From: Mesorhizobium sp. WSM3859
GTDB lineage: Bacteria; Pseudomonadota; Alphaproteobacteria; Rhizobiales; Rhizobiaceae
Assembly: GCF_002295065.1 (NCBI RefSeq)
Contig: NZ_NSGG01000001.1
Coordinates: 124,001 to 188,000, forward strand
Length of the DNA: 64,000 nucleotides
Reading direction: 5' to 3'
The translations under genes and the position numbers were made by a program. This document shows, in pieces, positions 19,155 to 27,550 of this stretch (its first letter is position 1; the number at the start of each line of letters is the position of its first letter). The notes beneath the pieces were generated by a model. That model ran no database searches. It had not been told where the DNA came from and saw only the letters and a program-made list of their open reading frames with translations.

Positions 19155-19877
19155 ATGGCCGAGACGACCATGACACATACCAGCCAGATGGAGCCCAGGC
19201 CCGCCGGTTGGCGCGGCATCGCCGCCGATTGGGCCTCGGACCAGCGGGCGTTCAAGAACGTGTCCTGGGGCAAGGCCATGATGTGGATCTTCCTGCTCAG
19301 CGACACCTTCATCTTCGGCTGCTTCCTGCTCTCCTATATGACCGCGCGCATGTCGACGCGCGTGCCTTGGCCGAATCCGAGCGAAGTTTTCGCCCTGCGC
19401 ATCGGCGGCTCGGAGATCCCGCTGATCCTGATTGCCATCATGACCTTCGTGCTGATCTCGAGCAGCGGCACCATGGCCATGGCTGTCAATTTCGGCTACC
19501 GCCACGATCGCCGCAAAACCGCGATCCTGATGCTTTTGACCGCCGCACTCGGCGCGACATTCGTCGGCATGCAGGCCTTCGAATGGACCAAGCTGATCAC
19601 CGAAGGGGTGCGGCCATGGGGCAATCCCTGGGGGGCCGCGCAATTCGGCTCATGCTTCTTCATGATCACCGGCTTCCACGGCACCCATGTCACGATCGGC
19701 GTGATCTTCCTGATCATCGTGGCGCGAAAGGTCTGGCGTGGCGATTTCGACATCGGGCGGCCCGGCTTCTTCACCAGCCGCCGGGGTCGTTACGAGAATG
19801 TCGAGATCATGGGCCTCTACTGGCACTTCGTCGACCTGGTCTGGGTGTTCATCTTCGCCTTCTTCTATCTTTGGTGA
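19155..19877 (+). CDS. Heme-copper oxidase subunit III (second copy)
   Basis: A 240-residue subunit III with five or more helices: KAMMWIFLLSDTFIFGCFLL, IPLILIAIMTFVLISSSGTM, the conserved TGFHGTHVTIGVIFLIIV and MGLYWHFVDLVWVFIFAFFY. These match the oxidase III/NorE fold, which stabilises subunit I and the proton entry site. The start is 10 bp after the previous gene's stop. It has a hydrophilic N-terminal tail of about 35 residues. Both copies keep the Trp-His-Phe motif near the end, so a heteromeric III-III' arrangement is possible but unproven. Confidence 0.92.
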   Translation: MAETTMTHTSQMEPRPAGWRGIAADWASDQRAFKNVSWGKAMMWIFLLSDTFIFGCFLLSYMTARMSTRVPWPNPSEVFALRIGGSEIPLILIAIMTFVLISSSGTMAMAVNFGYRHDRRKTAILMLLTAALGATFVGMQAFEWTKLITEGVRPWGNPWGAAQFGSCFFMITGFHGTHVTIGVIFLIIVARKVWRGDFDIGRPGFFTSRRGRYENVEIMGLYWHFVDLVWVFIFAFFYLW

Positions 19878-19887
19878 GGCAGATAAT

Positions 19888-20286
19888 ATGGCTGAAGCAA
19901 CCGCAAACGGTCTCGGACAACACGCACTGCACGCCACCCATGCGCATGATGCGCAGGCCGCCGCCACCACGGACACCCACCAGGAGCACCCGATCAAGCT
20001 CTACCTGGTGGTCTGGGCGTGGCTGTTCATCCTCAGTACATGCTCCTACCTGGTCGATTATTTCGGCATCCACGGCTATCTCAGATGGTCGCTGATCCTG
20101 ATCTTCATGATGCTCAAGGCGGGATTGATCGTCGCCGTCTTCATGCACATGGCCTGGGAGCGGCTGGCGATGATGTATGCGATCATCCTGCCGCCGATAT
20201 TGGTGCTGGTCTTCGTGACCATGATGGTTTTCGAAGCCGATTATACGCTGCTGACCCGTATCGCGTTTTTCGGACCCGGCCCCTGA
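19888..20286 (+). CDS. Cytochrome c oxidase subunit IV (CtaF/CyoD-like)
   Basis: A 132-residue small subunit with a His-rich hydrophilic N-terminus (HALHATHAHDAQ) and three membrane helices: LYLVVWAWLFILSTCSYLVD, WSLILIFMMLKAGLIVAVFM and MYAIILPPILVLVFVTMMVF. The MHMAWE segment after helix two is typical of the prokaryotic subunit IV family. The His-rich tail could bind metal, which is speculative. The ATG at 19888 is 10 bp after the upstream stop, and it is the last gene of the operon before a good terminator. Confidence 0.9.
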   Translation: MAEATANGLGQHALHATHAHDAQAAATTDTHQEHPIKLYLVVWAWLFILSTCSYLVDYFGIHGYLRWSLILIFMMLKAGLIVAVFMHMAWERLAMMYAIILPPILVLVFVTMMVFEADYTLLTRIAFFGPGP

Positions 20287-20370
20287 CCGGATACATTCTC
20301 GCGGCCGCCGGAGCCGCGGATGCCGGTGCCTTGAAACGACAGGCGGCCGATCCATTTTCCGGAGCAGCAA

Positions 20371-20398
20371 CCGGGCGCAATCGTGATTGCCCGGTTTT
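20371..20398 (+). terminator. Rho-independent terminator after the oxidase operon
   Basis: The stem CCGGGCGCAATC pairs with GATTGCCCGG around a GT loop, with one bulged G, followed by TTTT. It lies about 85 bp after the subunit IV stop. Confidence 0.65.
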
Positions 20399-20436
20399 GC
20401 GCATGCGTCGTGAACTCAAGCAAAAGGACGCGGACA

Positions 20437-20910
20437 ATGACCATAGCAAACAGGCTGAGGCATTTTATCGACGGCAAGGGAATCCCGTACGACACCGTTG
20501 CGCATCACCGCACATCCACCAGCAGGCAGGCTGCCATCGCCGCGCATGTACCCGGCAGCATCATGGCCAAGTCCGTGGTCGTTCACCACGAGCTCGGTTA
20601 TGCGCTGGCCGTGGTCCCGAGCACCCACAGGATCGAGCTCGGCAAGCTGCAGGACGTCATGGACAAGCGCCTTGGGCTCGCCTCGGAGGACGAGGTGGTG
20701 TCGCTCTTCGATGATTGCGACATCGGCGCCGTACCGCCGATCGGCGCGGCCTATGACGTACCAGTCTTTCTGGACGAAAGCCTGCGCGATGTCGCCGATG
20801 TCTATTTCGAAGGCGGCGACCACAAGACGCTGGTGCATGTCAGCGGCAAGGACTTCCGCAACCTGACCACCGGCGCGCGCCAGGCGCGGTTCAGCCACCC
20901 GGCTTTCTGA
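20437..20910 (+). CDS. YbaK/EbsC-family aminoacyl-tRNA deacylase-like protein
   Basis: A 157-residue single-domain protein of the YbaK/prolyl-tRNA editing family, which hydrolyses mischarged tRNAs in trans. Recognisable parts are HHRTSTSRQAAIAAHVPGS, the conserved Lys in IMAKSVVVHHELGYALAVVP, the segment LGLASEDEVVSLFDDCDIGA with VPPIGAAYDVPVFLD, and FEGGDHKTLVHVSGKDF. The Lys and the GxxPP-type loop (GAVPPIG) are family hallmarks. The start at 20437 follows AAAAGGA. Specificity cannot be assigned; it is shorter than the ProRS INS domain proteins. It is unrelated to the oxidase operon upstream, from which the terminator separates it. Confidence 0.88.
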   Translation: MTIANRLRHFIDGKGIPYDTVAHHRTSTSRQAAIAAHVPGSIMAKSVVVHHELGYALAVVPSTHRIELGKLQDVMDKRLGLASEDEVVSLFDDCDIGAVPPIGAAYDVPVFLDESLRDVADVYFEGGDHKTLVHVSGKDFRNLTTGARQARFSHPAF

Positions 20911-20949
20911 GCACTCCGGCACAGATCGCCAATACGCGACAGGGCTTGC

Positions 20950-21768
20950 TTACTGCGCCGGTCTGGGGCTGGCCGGCGGCTCCACGACCTTGCGATATAC
21001 ATGCCAGGTGGCGTGACCAAGGATCGGCAGCACCACCGCCAGTCCGGCGAACACGGGCAGCGAACCGATGATCAGCGCGACGGCGACGATCAGCCCCCAG
21101 ACCGCCATCACGATCGGGTTGGCCAGGACCACGCGCACCGAGGTGTGGATGGCTTCATAGGCACCGACGTCGCGATCAAGCAGCAGCGGGAAGGCCACCA
21201 CGGTGGTGCAGAGCACGACCACGGCGAACACGAACCCTATGGCGTGACCCAGCAGGATCAGCGTCCAGCCGCGCCCGGTGGCGAATATCTCCGCTATGAA
21301 ACTGGACAGTGACGCCGGCGGCTCGGGACCGAACAGTTGCTCGTAAAAAATCTTGGCGGTCAAAAGCCAGGCGATGAAGACCGCAAACAACATGATCCCG
21401 ACCGCGGCGATTGCCGGCACCGCCGGGGAGTTCCTGACTTCGAACGCGTGCTGCCAGGATGCATCGAGCCCGGCCTCCCGTCTGCGGCTGATTTCGTAGA
21501 GTCCGATTGCCGCGAAGGGGCCGATCAGCGCAAAACCCGAGACCAGCGGAAACAGCAGCGGCAGCGCGTTTGCGCCCGACGTCCATGTGGCAAGCACCAC
21601 GCCGACGAGTGGATAGATCATGCACAGAAACACGATGTGCGAGGGTTTGACCATGAAGTCGTCGACACCGCGCTTGAGCGCATCGAAAAGATCGGAAACG
21701 CCGATCTTTCTTACCCTGGTATGTTCCAGCGTTTCGCTGGCGCCTGCAATCACGTGAAAGCTTGCCAT
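20950..21768 (-). CDS. DUF2189 integral membrane protein
   Basis: A 272-residue inner-membrane protein with six likely helices, among them IVFLCMIYPLVGVVLATW, LFPLVSGFALIGPFAAIGLY, VGIMLFAVFIAWLLTAKIFY, AIGFVFAVVVLCTTVVAFPL and VMAVWGLIVAVALIIGSLPV. The N-terminal SDLFDALKRGVDDFMVKPSH, the YEISRRREAGLDASW loop and FPLLLDRDVGAYEAI are characteristic of DUF2189, a common proteobacterial family of unknown function. It is sometimes found near cytochrome oxidase genes, as here. Convergent with the deacylase gene and preceded by a long non-coding region. No regulatory site recognised. Confidence 0.88.
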   Translation of the reverse strand: MASFHVIAGASETLEHTRVRKIGVSDLFDALKRGVDDFMVKPSHIVFLCMIYPLVGVVLATWTSGANALPLLFPLVSGFALIGPFAAIGLYEISRRREAGLDASWQHAFEVRNSPAVPAIAAVGIMLFAVFIAWLLTAKIFYEQLFGPEPPASLSSFIAEIFATGRGWTLILLGHAIGFVFAVVVLCTTVVAFPLLLDRDVGAYEAIHTSVRVVLANPIVMAVWGLIVAVALIIGSLPVFAGLAVVLPILGHATWHVYRKVVEPPASPRPAQ

Positions 21769-22240
21769 GACCGTTCCTCCAGATCGGGCCCGGCAAGGTC
21801 GCGGAATTCACGCTGCTACCGCTCTGCGTGATGGCCACGCAAACCGCGACCTGCACCGACTGGCAACATACCCCTTTTTGCCTGATTTGTCGTCATTTCA
21901 TTGGGACGGGTGCGGAAGCCAGCCAGGTCGGCACACTGGCTCCAGAAGGTTTTTTTCGATATTCTCTTGCAGCGTCGCGCGCGCCCTTTTTTGGGCCTGC
22001 AACGGGCGCTGTAGCGCTTTGATGATCCTATGGCCCCTTTTGAAGATCGATCCCGATTTTCGGGGCATACGCCCGGTCGAAGGTGAACGTGATGGACACG
22101 CGGACGCTTGTCATACTCGGCTTTGGCATAGTTGTTCTGCTGCTGTTGGGGTTCTTCGCGCTGCCGGCGTAACGGCGCGCGGCGCAACCTTTCAACAGTG
22201 CAATTGCCGGACGATCAGCGATGGCGCCCGGAAGGGCCGT
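21769..22240. other. 472-bp region between DUF2189 and cytochrome c genes
   Basis: Mostly non-coding. It would hold the DUF2189 promoter on the minus strand. T-rich stretches occur near 21950 and 21989. The only coding candidate is a 26-codon membrane-peptide frame at 22092-22172, annotated separately. Confidence 0.5.
22092..22172 (+). CDS. Possible 26-residue membrane peptide
   Basis: An ATG frame with AAGGTG about 9 bp upstream encodes MDTRTLVILGFGIVVLLLLG followed by FFALPA and TAA. It is a nearly pure single transmembrane helix after a short polar start. This is a typical shape for small bacterial membrane peptides, but a frame this short in GC-rich DNA may be chance. No family recognised. 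Confidence 0.3.
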   Translation: MDTRTLVILGFGIVVLLLLGFFALPA

Positions 22241-22621
22241 CTATTTGGAAAATTGCTTCAGGTAGGCGATGACGTTGGCTATGTCCTTATCGTCCTTGAG
22301 GCCGGGAAATGTCATCTTCGTCCCCTTGACCATTGCCTGGGGGGCGTGGAGGTAGGTCGTCAGGGTCGACTCGTCCCATTTGACGCCGGACTTTCCAGCC
22401 GCGATCATGGCCGGGGAATAGGTGAAACCGGGATGCGTGCCGGCAACCCGCCCGATGACGCCGTTCAGAGACGGACCGATCCTGTTCTGGTCCTGGTCGG
22501 CAACGTGGCAGACCTTGCATTTGGTGAAGACCTTCTCGCCCGCGGCGGCATCTTGCGCCTGCGATGGGCTTGCGAAGAAGGTCGTAGCGGACAAGACGAT
22601 GAAAAGCGCGATTATACGCAT
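22241..22621 (-). CDS. Soluble periplasmic class I cytochrome c (c2/c550 type)
   Basis: A 126-residue electron carrier. The signal peptide MRIIALFIVLSATTFFASPS-QAQ is followed by the heme-attachment motif CKVCH, the loop QNRIGPSLNGVIGR, and the sixth-ligand Met region MVKGTKMTFPGLKDDKDIAN, ending with the conserved C-terminal helix VIAYLKQF. It belongs to the mitochondrial-like cytochrome c group. Its position about 2 kb from the oxidase operon makes it a candidate donor to the CuA subunit, though this is inference. The start is the only one giving a proper signal peptide. Confidence 0.95.
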   Translation of the reverse strand: MRIIALFIVLSATTFFASPSQAQDAAAGEKVFTKCKVCHVADQDQNRIGPSLNGVIGRVAGTHPGFTYSPAMIAAGKSGVKWDESTLTTYLHAPQAMVKGTKMTFPGLKDDKDIANVIAYLKQFSK

Positions 22622-22995
22622 CGCATTTCCTCCCTGATGGTCTCGTTTTGCGTCGGAACGATCGGCACCACGCCGGTCCCCGCCTGCGTGTGCTGCACGT
22701 TAGAGCGGAGAATCCGGGTTTCTTCAGTGGAATTGCGGCACCTATATACCACAGAATCGCCCAAAAGGATAGAAAAAGCCAGCTTTTGCTGAGGCTTAGG
22801 TCCGCACAATGCGATGGTCGACTTCATCGGAAAGGTGGTCGGACGCGCCAATGACGACCGTCGAACTGGAAATCGTATTCCAAAGCATGTCTCCCGAAAG
22901 TGGGAACCGGTTTTGGGAGAAAGACATGCGTAAAATCAAAACCTAAAGCGCATGGAGCGAATATGAAGGATAGCGACGCGCTTTAGGCGGCGAGG
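22622..22995. other. 374-bp intergenic region with a palindromic repeat
   Basis: No gene is visible. It holds the cytochrome c upstream region and, at 22885-22929, a palindrome of the common rhizobial intergenic type. Short plus-strand frames here have no coding character. Confidence 0.5.
22885..22929. repeat. Rhizobial intergenic palindrome
   Basis: Outer arms GCATGTCT and AGACATGC pair perfectly over 8 bp, with inner CCCGAAA and TTTTGGG segments and the core GTGGGAACCGGTTTT. The core GTGGGAACCGGTTTT is shared with the element at 38567-38636. Confidence 0.7.
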
Positions 22996-23559
22996 TCAAG
23001 GTGGATCGGTTTTGCAGCTTGCGGCGATCTGGCCGATCGCTTTGGAGAGACCTGCAAGCTCGAAATCGGCCTCGCCGCGCCCCGACAGGAGGCCGAAGCG
23101 CCATGACAGCGTCAGCCGGCTCGCTGAAACCAGGCGCTTGATGCCGTCGTCCCCGTCCCTGACCAGCGTTCTGCCGCGCGGGCCGACCGACCAGCTTTCA
23201 TCGGTCTTGCCGCCGTCGACAATGACGGAGATGGTGATCTTGCGGCTGGCGGAGACCGGATCCTTGAGCTGCAGCCATTCGCTCCAGCGTGGTTCGCCAT
23301 CGCGCCGGCAAGCCAGCGTCAGCACCGGGCTGTAGCCCAGCGCTCCGCCCCCTGTGATGAGCTTGTTGATGGCATGCAGCGAGGCCGTTATCTGGGCGTC
23401 GCTGCCGGTGTCGACGCGCCAATTGCCGAGATCCGGCTCGGTCCGGGCGCCTCCTTCGGCCGCCGCCAAGAGGAGCGCCGGGACATCCGGCTCGGCGCGG
23501 ACGCTCCCGCCCGTCGTCGCCAACAAGAGCGTCGCGGCAACGACTAAGCCTCTTACCAT
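22996..23559 (-). CDS. Exported protein with weak similarity to TagO/VasI-type domain
   Basis: A 187-residue secreted protein. The signal peptide MVRGLVVAATLLLATTGGSV-RA precedes a mature domain with two cysteines (LTLACRRDGE and AASCKTDPP). The order ALGYSPVLTLACRRDGEPRW, then VDGGKTDESWSVGPRGRTLV, then FELAGLSKAIGQIAASC resembles the fold of the type VI accessory family TagO/VasI (Cys, Trp, paired strands, C-terminal GL-x(5)-L-x(3)-C helix), but no secretion genes are nearby, so the comparison is tentative. The ATG at 23559 has TGAGG upstream; one 42 bp further upstream has no ribosome site. Confidence 0.65.
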   Translation of the reverse strand: MVRGLVVAATLLLATTGGSVRAEPDVPALLLAAAEGGARTEPDLGNWRVDTGSDAQITASLHAINKLITGGGALGYSPVLTLACRRDGEPRWSEWLQLKDPVSASRKITISVIVDGGKTDESWSVGPRGRTLVRDGDDGIKRLVSASRLTLSWRFGLLSGRGEADFELAGLSKAIGQIAASCKTDPP

Positions 23560-23700
23560 GAACCCCAGCCTCACAAATGCCTCCGACCCCGCGAACGCCA
23601 TCGAAAACAGATAATCTTCAACGGTTGGTATCGCCAGCGGCAGACCATCAAGACAAGTTGCGTGTGTTGCCGCGCCGCCACAATGACACAGGCTGTAATG

Positions 23701-23726
23701 AAAAAGGCCGCCCGGAGGCGGCCTTT
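23701..23726 (-). terminator. Rho-independent terminator of tig
   Basis: On the minus strand the perfect stem AAAGGCCGCC / GGCGGCCTTT with a 4-nt loop is followed by two further T, ending in TTTTT. It lies 24 bp after the tig stop. Confidence 0.85.
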
Positions 23727-23749
23727 CGAAATTGCGGTGCTGAAACCGG

Positions 23750-25237
23750 TTATTCGGCTTCCTTGGCGGCCTTCTTCTTCGGCGCGGCCTTCTTCTTCGG
23801 CTCTTCCGCCTCAGCGGCGGCTTCGCCCGCCTCTGCCTTGGCTTCAGCCTTCTTCGAAGCCTTCTTGGCCGGCTTCGCCTTCGTCGCGGTTTCGGCTTCC
23901 TCGTCGTCGGCCATCAGCTCGTCCTTGCCGACCTTGACGTCATTGACCGAGATCTGGCCGAGCAGATAGTCCACGACCTTCTCTTCGAACATCGGTGCGC
24001 GCAGCGCGTTGATGGCTTCCGGATTGCTGCGATAGAACTCGAAGGCTTCCTGCTGCTGGTTGGCCGGGAAGCGGCGCACCTGCTCGAACAGGCCGCGCTG
24101 CAGCTCCTCGTCCGACACGGTGACGCGGGCCTTCTCGCCGATCTCGGCGAGCACCAGACCGAGACGCACGCGGCGCTCGGCAAGGCGCATATATTCGGCG
24201 CGCGCCTCTTCTTCCGTCGTCTCTTCGTCGGCGAAGGTTCGGCCGGCGGCCTCGAGGTCGCGGTTGACCTGAGCCCAGATGTTGTTGAACTCGGCCTCGA
24301 CGAGCTTGGACGGCGCCTCGAACGAATAGGACGCGTCGAGCTGGTCGAGCAGCTGGCGCTTCACCTTCTGGCGGGTCATCGAGCCGAACTGGTTCTCGAT
24401 CTGGCCGCGCACGATCTCGCGCAGGCGCTCGAGCGATTCCAGGCCGAGATTCTTGGCCGTCTCGTCATTGACTTCGAGCTCACCCGGCGCCGACACTTCC
24501 TTAACGGTGACGTCGAAGGTGGCTTCCTTGCCGGCCAGATGCGCGGCCTGATAATTCTCCGGGAACGTGACGGTGATCTGCTTCTCATCGCCGGCCTTCG
24601 TGCCGATCAGCTGGTCCTCGAAGCCCGGGATGAACTCCTTGGAGCCGAGCACCAGCGGCTGGTCGGTGCCGGCGCCGCCGGCGAAAGCCTCGCCGTCGAT
24701 CTTGCCGAGATAATCGATGGTCACGCGGTCGCCCTCGGCGGCCTTGCCGGTCTTCGGCTCGTAGCTGCGCGCCGATTCGGCAACGCGCTTGACCTGATCG
24801 TCGACTTCCGATTCCGGCACGTCATAGACCTGGCGCGTCACCTTGATGTCGGAGAAGTCCTTGATCTCGATCGCCGGGATGACCTCGTAGTTGAGGCTGA
24901 ATTCGAAATCGGTGCCGCCGGCCAGGATCTTCTCGGCTTCCTTCTCGTCCTCGGTCATGATCACTTCGGGCTGCATGGCGGCCTTTTCGCCGCGGCCGGT
25001 GATGATCGAACGGGTCGAGTCGTTGAGGATCTCGTTGACGACCTCGGCCATGAACGACTTGCCGTACATCTTGCGCAGATGCTGCACCGGCACCTTGCCC
25101 GGGCGGAAGCCGTTGATGCGCACCTTGTCGCGGGCGTCGGTCAGCCGCGCCATCAGCTTGGCTTCCATGTCACCGGCCGGCACGGTGATCTTGATCTCGC
25201 GCTTGAGACCGGAGTTGAGCGTTTCGGTGACCTGCAT
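23750..25237 (-). CDS. tig: Trigger factor, ribosome-associated chaperone/prolyl isomerase
   Basis: A 495-residue chaperone acting at the ribosome exit. The N-terminal ribosome-binding domain shows the signature [18 protein letters not shown]; the FKBP-like PPIase domain follows ([40 protein letters not shown]); the rest is the helical substrate-binding domain. The C-terminal 50 residues are a Lys/Ala/Glu-rich low-complexity tail ([20 protein letters not shown]) common in rhizobial versions and likely disordered. Monocistronic, with a clear terminator. The region upstream (25238-25579) contains its promoter. Confidence 0.97.
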   Translation of the reverse strand: MQVTETLNSGLKREIKITVPAGDMEAKLMARLTDARDKVRINGFRPGKVPVQHLRKMYGKSFMAEVVNEILNDSTRSIITGRGEKAAMQPEVIMTEDEKEAEKILAGGTDFEFSLNYEVIPAIEIKDFSDIKVTRQVYDVPESEVDDQVKRVAESARSYEPKTGKAAEGDRVTIDYLGKIDGEAFAGGAGTDQPLVLGSKEFIPGFEDQLIGTKAGDEKQITVTFPENYQAAHLAGKEATFDVTVKEVSAPGELEVNDETAKNLGLESLERLREIVRGQIENQFGSMTRQKVKRQLLDQLDASYSFEAPSKLVEAEFNNIWAQVNRDLEAAGRTFADEETTEEEARAEYMRLAERRVRLGLVLAEIGEKARVTVSDEELQRGLFEQVRRFPANQQQEAFEFYRSNPEAINALRAPMFEEKVVDYLLGQISVNDVKVGKDELMADDEEAETATKAKPAKKASKKAEAKAEAGEAAAEAEEPKKKAAPKKKAAKEAE

Positions 25238-25579
25238 CCTAGAACCTTTGTTTTAACGATGAGACTGCCAAACGGTCCTAGCCGTTTACAGCCTGCCGGT
25301 ATGATGTTGCCGGAAATGGCTTTTGGTACGGAACCTGGCGATTTGACCGCTAACGCGGTTCAAACTCTCCTGAACTACGCCGTGCAAGATGCGAATAAGT
25401 CTTTGTTTTTCCTATAACTTTTCACATCTTGCAGAAGCGGAAACTCACGTTCCGTCACATTCGACACGCCTTTTGTCACAGGCCAGGCCAATTTTCAACT
25501 ATCTTCGCGTCTAGCCGGATAAGCATGGCTTGAGCCTCGACATTGACAGAATGATGGCTACATGGGATTGCCGGGGAAA
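25238..25579. other. 342-bp region between tig and tRNA-Leu
   Basis: Contains the divergent promoter regions of tig and the tRNA. A TTGACA hexamer at 25543-25548 lies 31 bp before the tRNA and could be its -35 element, although no good -10 is seen. No gene recognised. Confidence 0.45.
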
Positions 25580-25664
25580 GCGGATGTGGCGGAATTGGTA
25601 GACGCCCTGGATTTAGGTTCCAGTGCCGAAAGGCGTGGGGGTTCGAGTCCCTTCATCCGCACCA
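25580..25664 (+). tRNA. tRNA-Leu (anticodon UAG)
   Basis: The acceptor arms GCGGATG (25580-25586) and CATCCGC pair, and the anticodon stem CTGGA/TCCAG encloses the loop TTTAGGT, giving anticodon TAG, for CUA leucine codons. A variable arm (TGCCGAAAGGCG) typical of class II tRNA and a T-arm loop GTTCGAGTCC follow. The discriminator is A and CCA is encoded. It lies downstream of divergent tig. Confidence 0.96.
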
Positions 25665-25840
25665 CCCTACGCTCTAGCGAGCTTCGGGTGGCGAGCCACC
25701 CTGAAGATGAGTGGACATAGGGCCCCTCCGAAGCCTTGGCAAAAGAAGTCTCGGAGCCGTCAATCCTGGCGACGCAAGCAAGGTCCTTACGCGTGCCGAG
25801 GCAACCCGCCTTCGCGCTCGGTGCACTTGAAATAGCCCGA
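25665..25840. repeat. Non-coding element after tRNA-Leu, likely a dispersed repeat
   Basis: No plausible gene. A minus-strand frame through this stretch would read SFAKASEGPYVHSS and then the antisense of the tRNA as KGLEPPRLSAL. Both strings recall spurious proteins annotated over repeats and tRNAs in alphaproteobacteria, so I treat the stretch as a non-coding repeat. This rests on memory and needs a search. Confidence 0.35.
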
Positions 25841-25886
25841 TAACAAGTTCTTAGTTGGAACAGGCGGGTTAGGGCTCTGTCAGGTT

Positions 25887-26927
25887 GTGCGCGTAGTTTC
25901 TCTAGTTCTGCGGGTTGGGTCGGCTCTCGCGGTTGCAACGTCTCAGACTGCAGCTTTGGAGTACACTCCGGCTTCTCCTCCGGGTCAGCGGCCAATGCTC
26001 ATCGTCTCCGGCGAGTTCGACGCCAATGAGTCCTTGAACGGCTTCAGCCGCGCTGTTGTGAGCAGCGGGGCCAAGGTGATTGTATTCGACTCCCCAGGTG
26101 GCAACGTTGGCGGTGCCATACGGTTGGGGCGCATGATACGCGCAGCGGGGCTGGACACGCTTCAGGTCCGCCAAGTGCGGTGCGCTTCAGCCTGCTCACT
26201 GGCCTTCCTGGGCGGCATTCACCGTTTCGCCGAACCAGATTCTATCGGCATTCACCGGGCGTTTCTCAAACCGACAGACGGGATGTCCACCCAAGAAGCG
26301 GCAGCCCGTGTCCAGTTCGGAACGGCCGCGATCATATCCTATGTGGTCGAGATGGGCGTGGACCCGAAGCTGATTGAATTGGCTTCTAGCTATGGCAAGC
26401 ATGACCTACGATATCTATCGGCCAGCGAAATGGCTGAGTTGCGTGTGACCAATGTCGCAGCAGACCAATCGCCCGCCGATATGTCACAAGTGCCAACGAG
26501 GCCAAATCCTGCCCCCTTATCTGCGCCTGCATCCGATGCCAGGCAGCAGCCCGAGAGCATTGCGGTCGCTTTCGTCAAGGGTCTCATCGAGCATCACGGC
26601 GACAACGACGATTTCGCTCTTGCCCAAGTTCAGGCATCCTACGCTCCGAAGGTCGACTATTACGGCAAGCTGACGAACTTGAGGTCGATCATTCAGGACA
26701 AGAGGAACTATTACAAGCGATGGCCTCAACGCGTATATAACGTCCGCAATGAAAGCGTTGCGGTCAGTTGCACCAACGATCGCTGCATGGTGTCCGGCGT
26801 GTATGACTGGGTTGTGCGCAGCCCCTTGATACACAAGCAGGAACAAGGCGCAGCAAGCTTCAACTATACGATTTCGATCGGTCCCTATCCCAAAATCATC
26901 GCAGAGACAGGCAGTGTTCAGCGATAA
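25887..26927 (+). CDS. Exported ClpP/crotonase-fold protein with extra C-terminal domain
   Basis: A 346-residue protein starting at GTG 25887 with a signal peptide (VVSLVLRVGSALAVATSQTA). Residues 35-175 resemble the periplasmic ClpP-like fold: IVSGEFDANESLNGF, FDSPGGNVGGAIRLGRMIR, VRCASACSLAFLGGIHRF with a potential nucleophilic Ser after Ala-Ser-Ala-Cys, and an IGIHRAF His. A C-terminal domain (from about 225, VAFVKGLIEHHGDNDDF to CTNDRCMVSGVYDW) resembles an NTF2-like module with two Cys. The base composition looks lower in GC than its neighbours. It sits between tRNA-Leu and genes that are usually adjacent, so acquisition is likely. Catalysis is inferred. Confidence 0.75.
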   Translation: MRVVSLVLRVGSALAVATSQTAALEYTPASPPGQRPMLIVSGEFDANESLNGFSRAVVSSGAKVIVFDSPGGNVGGAIRLGRMIRAAGLDTLQVRQVRCASACSLAFLGGIHRFAEPDSIGIHRAFLKPTDGMSTQEAAARVQFGTAAIISYVVEMGVDPKLIELASSYGKHDLRYLSASEMAELRVTNVAADQSPADMSQVPTRPNPAPLSAPASDARQQPESIAVAFVKGLIEHHGDNDDFALAQVQASYAPKVDYYGKLTNLRSIIQDKRNYYKRWPQRVYNVRNESVAVSCTNDRCMVSGVYDWVVRSPLIHKQEQGAASFNYTISIGPYPKIIAETGSVQR

Positions 26928-26968
26928 CCGCCGTTGAGGCGAACCACTAAGGCCAAGGCCTGTACACT

Positions 26969-27550
26969 CTAATAAAGCGGCTCCTCGAACAGCGTCTTGT
27001 CGCCGTCCATCAGCGCCTTGATCTGTGCCGTGCCGTCGGATGCGAGCGCAAGCTTGATGCCGAACGGCCGCACGCGAATGTCGTCCTGGATCGCCACGCC
27101 TTCGCCCTCCGGCAGATAGAAGCGGTCGATCCCGTAATCCGGCGCGATCGTCGCATCCGCGTCACGAAGGCCCCAGCCCTCCACGACATGCCCGGCAATG
27201 TCCGCTTCACCGTCGCCTGCCTGTGACGGCGCCTGGCCGAACCAGGCGGTCGTTGGCTGCCAGTAGCCGTCGGCGCCCCTCCTCAGCCGCACCACGATCG
27301 ATGTGTCGTCGCTGGAGAACTTGCCTTCCGGAATGTTGGCGATCAGCTTCACCGGAATCCGCGAAATATTGTTGTTGAGCGAGATATAGTCGCCACGCAG
27401 CAGATCGCGCGGATCGACGGGCTGGACCTTCAGCAGCACTTCCTTGCCGTTGCGCAGGATCGCGGCGCGGCCGGCGATGATCCAGCTGAGAAAGCCGATC
27501 TGGACAAGCGCCAGCACCAGCGCTGAGATGATCAGTTTCTTCCCGGTCAT
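26969..27550 (-). CDS. GDYXXLXY protein
   Basis: A 193-residue membrane-anchored protein. An N-terminal helix (LIISALVLALVQIGFLSWII) anchors a periplasmic beta-rich domain carrying the family motif LLRGDYISLNNNIS, where GDYISLNN fits GDYxxLxY loosely (final Tyr replaced by Asn), then FYLPEGEGVAIQDDIRVRP and the C-terminal GDKTLFEEPLY. The family is known to occur next to DUF2157 membrane proteins, exactly as here, where its ATG overlaps the upstream stop by 4 bp. Function unknown; an envelope role for the pair is inferred. Confidence 0.9.
   Translation of the reverse strand: MTGKKLIISALVLALVQIGFLSWIIAGRAAILRNGKEVLLKVQPVDPRDLLRGDYISLNNNISRIPVKLIANIPEGKFSSDDTSIVVRLRRGADGYWQPTTAWFGQAPSQAGDGEADIAGHVVEGWGLRDADATIAPDYGIDRFYLPEGEGVAIQDDIRVRPFGIKLALASDGTAQIKALMDGDKTLFEEPLY

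Noticed and set aside
25558..25995. Minus-strand 145-codon frame over tRNA-Leu and the following repeat
   Set aside because: It reads antisense to the tRNA and through a likely repeat; such frames are a known source of spurious proteins.
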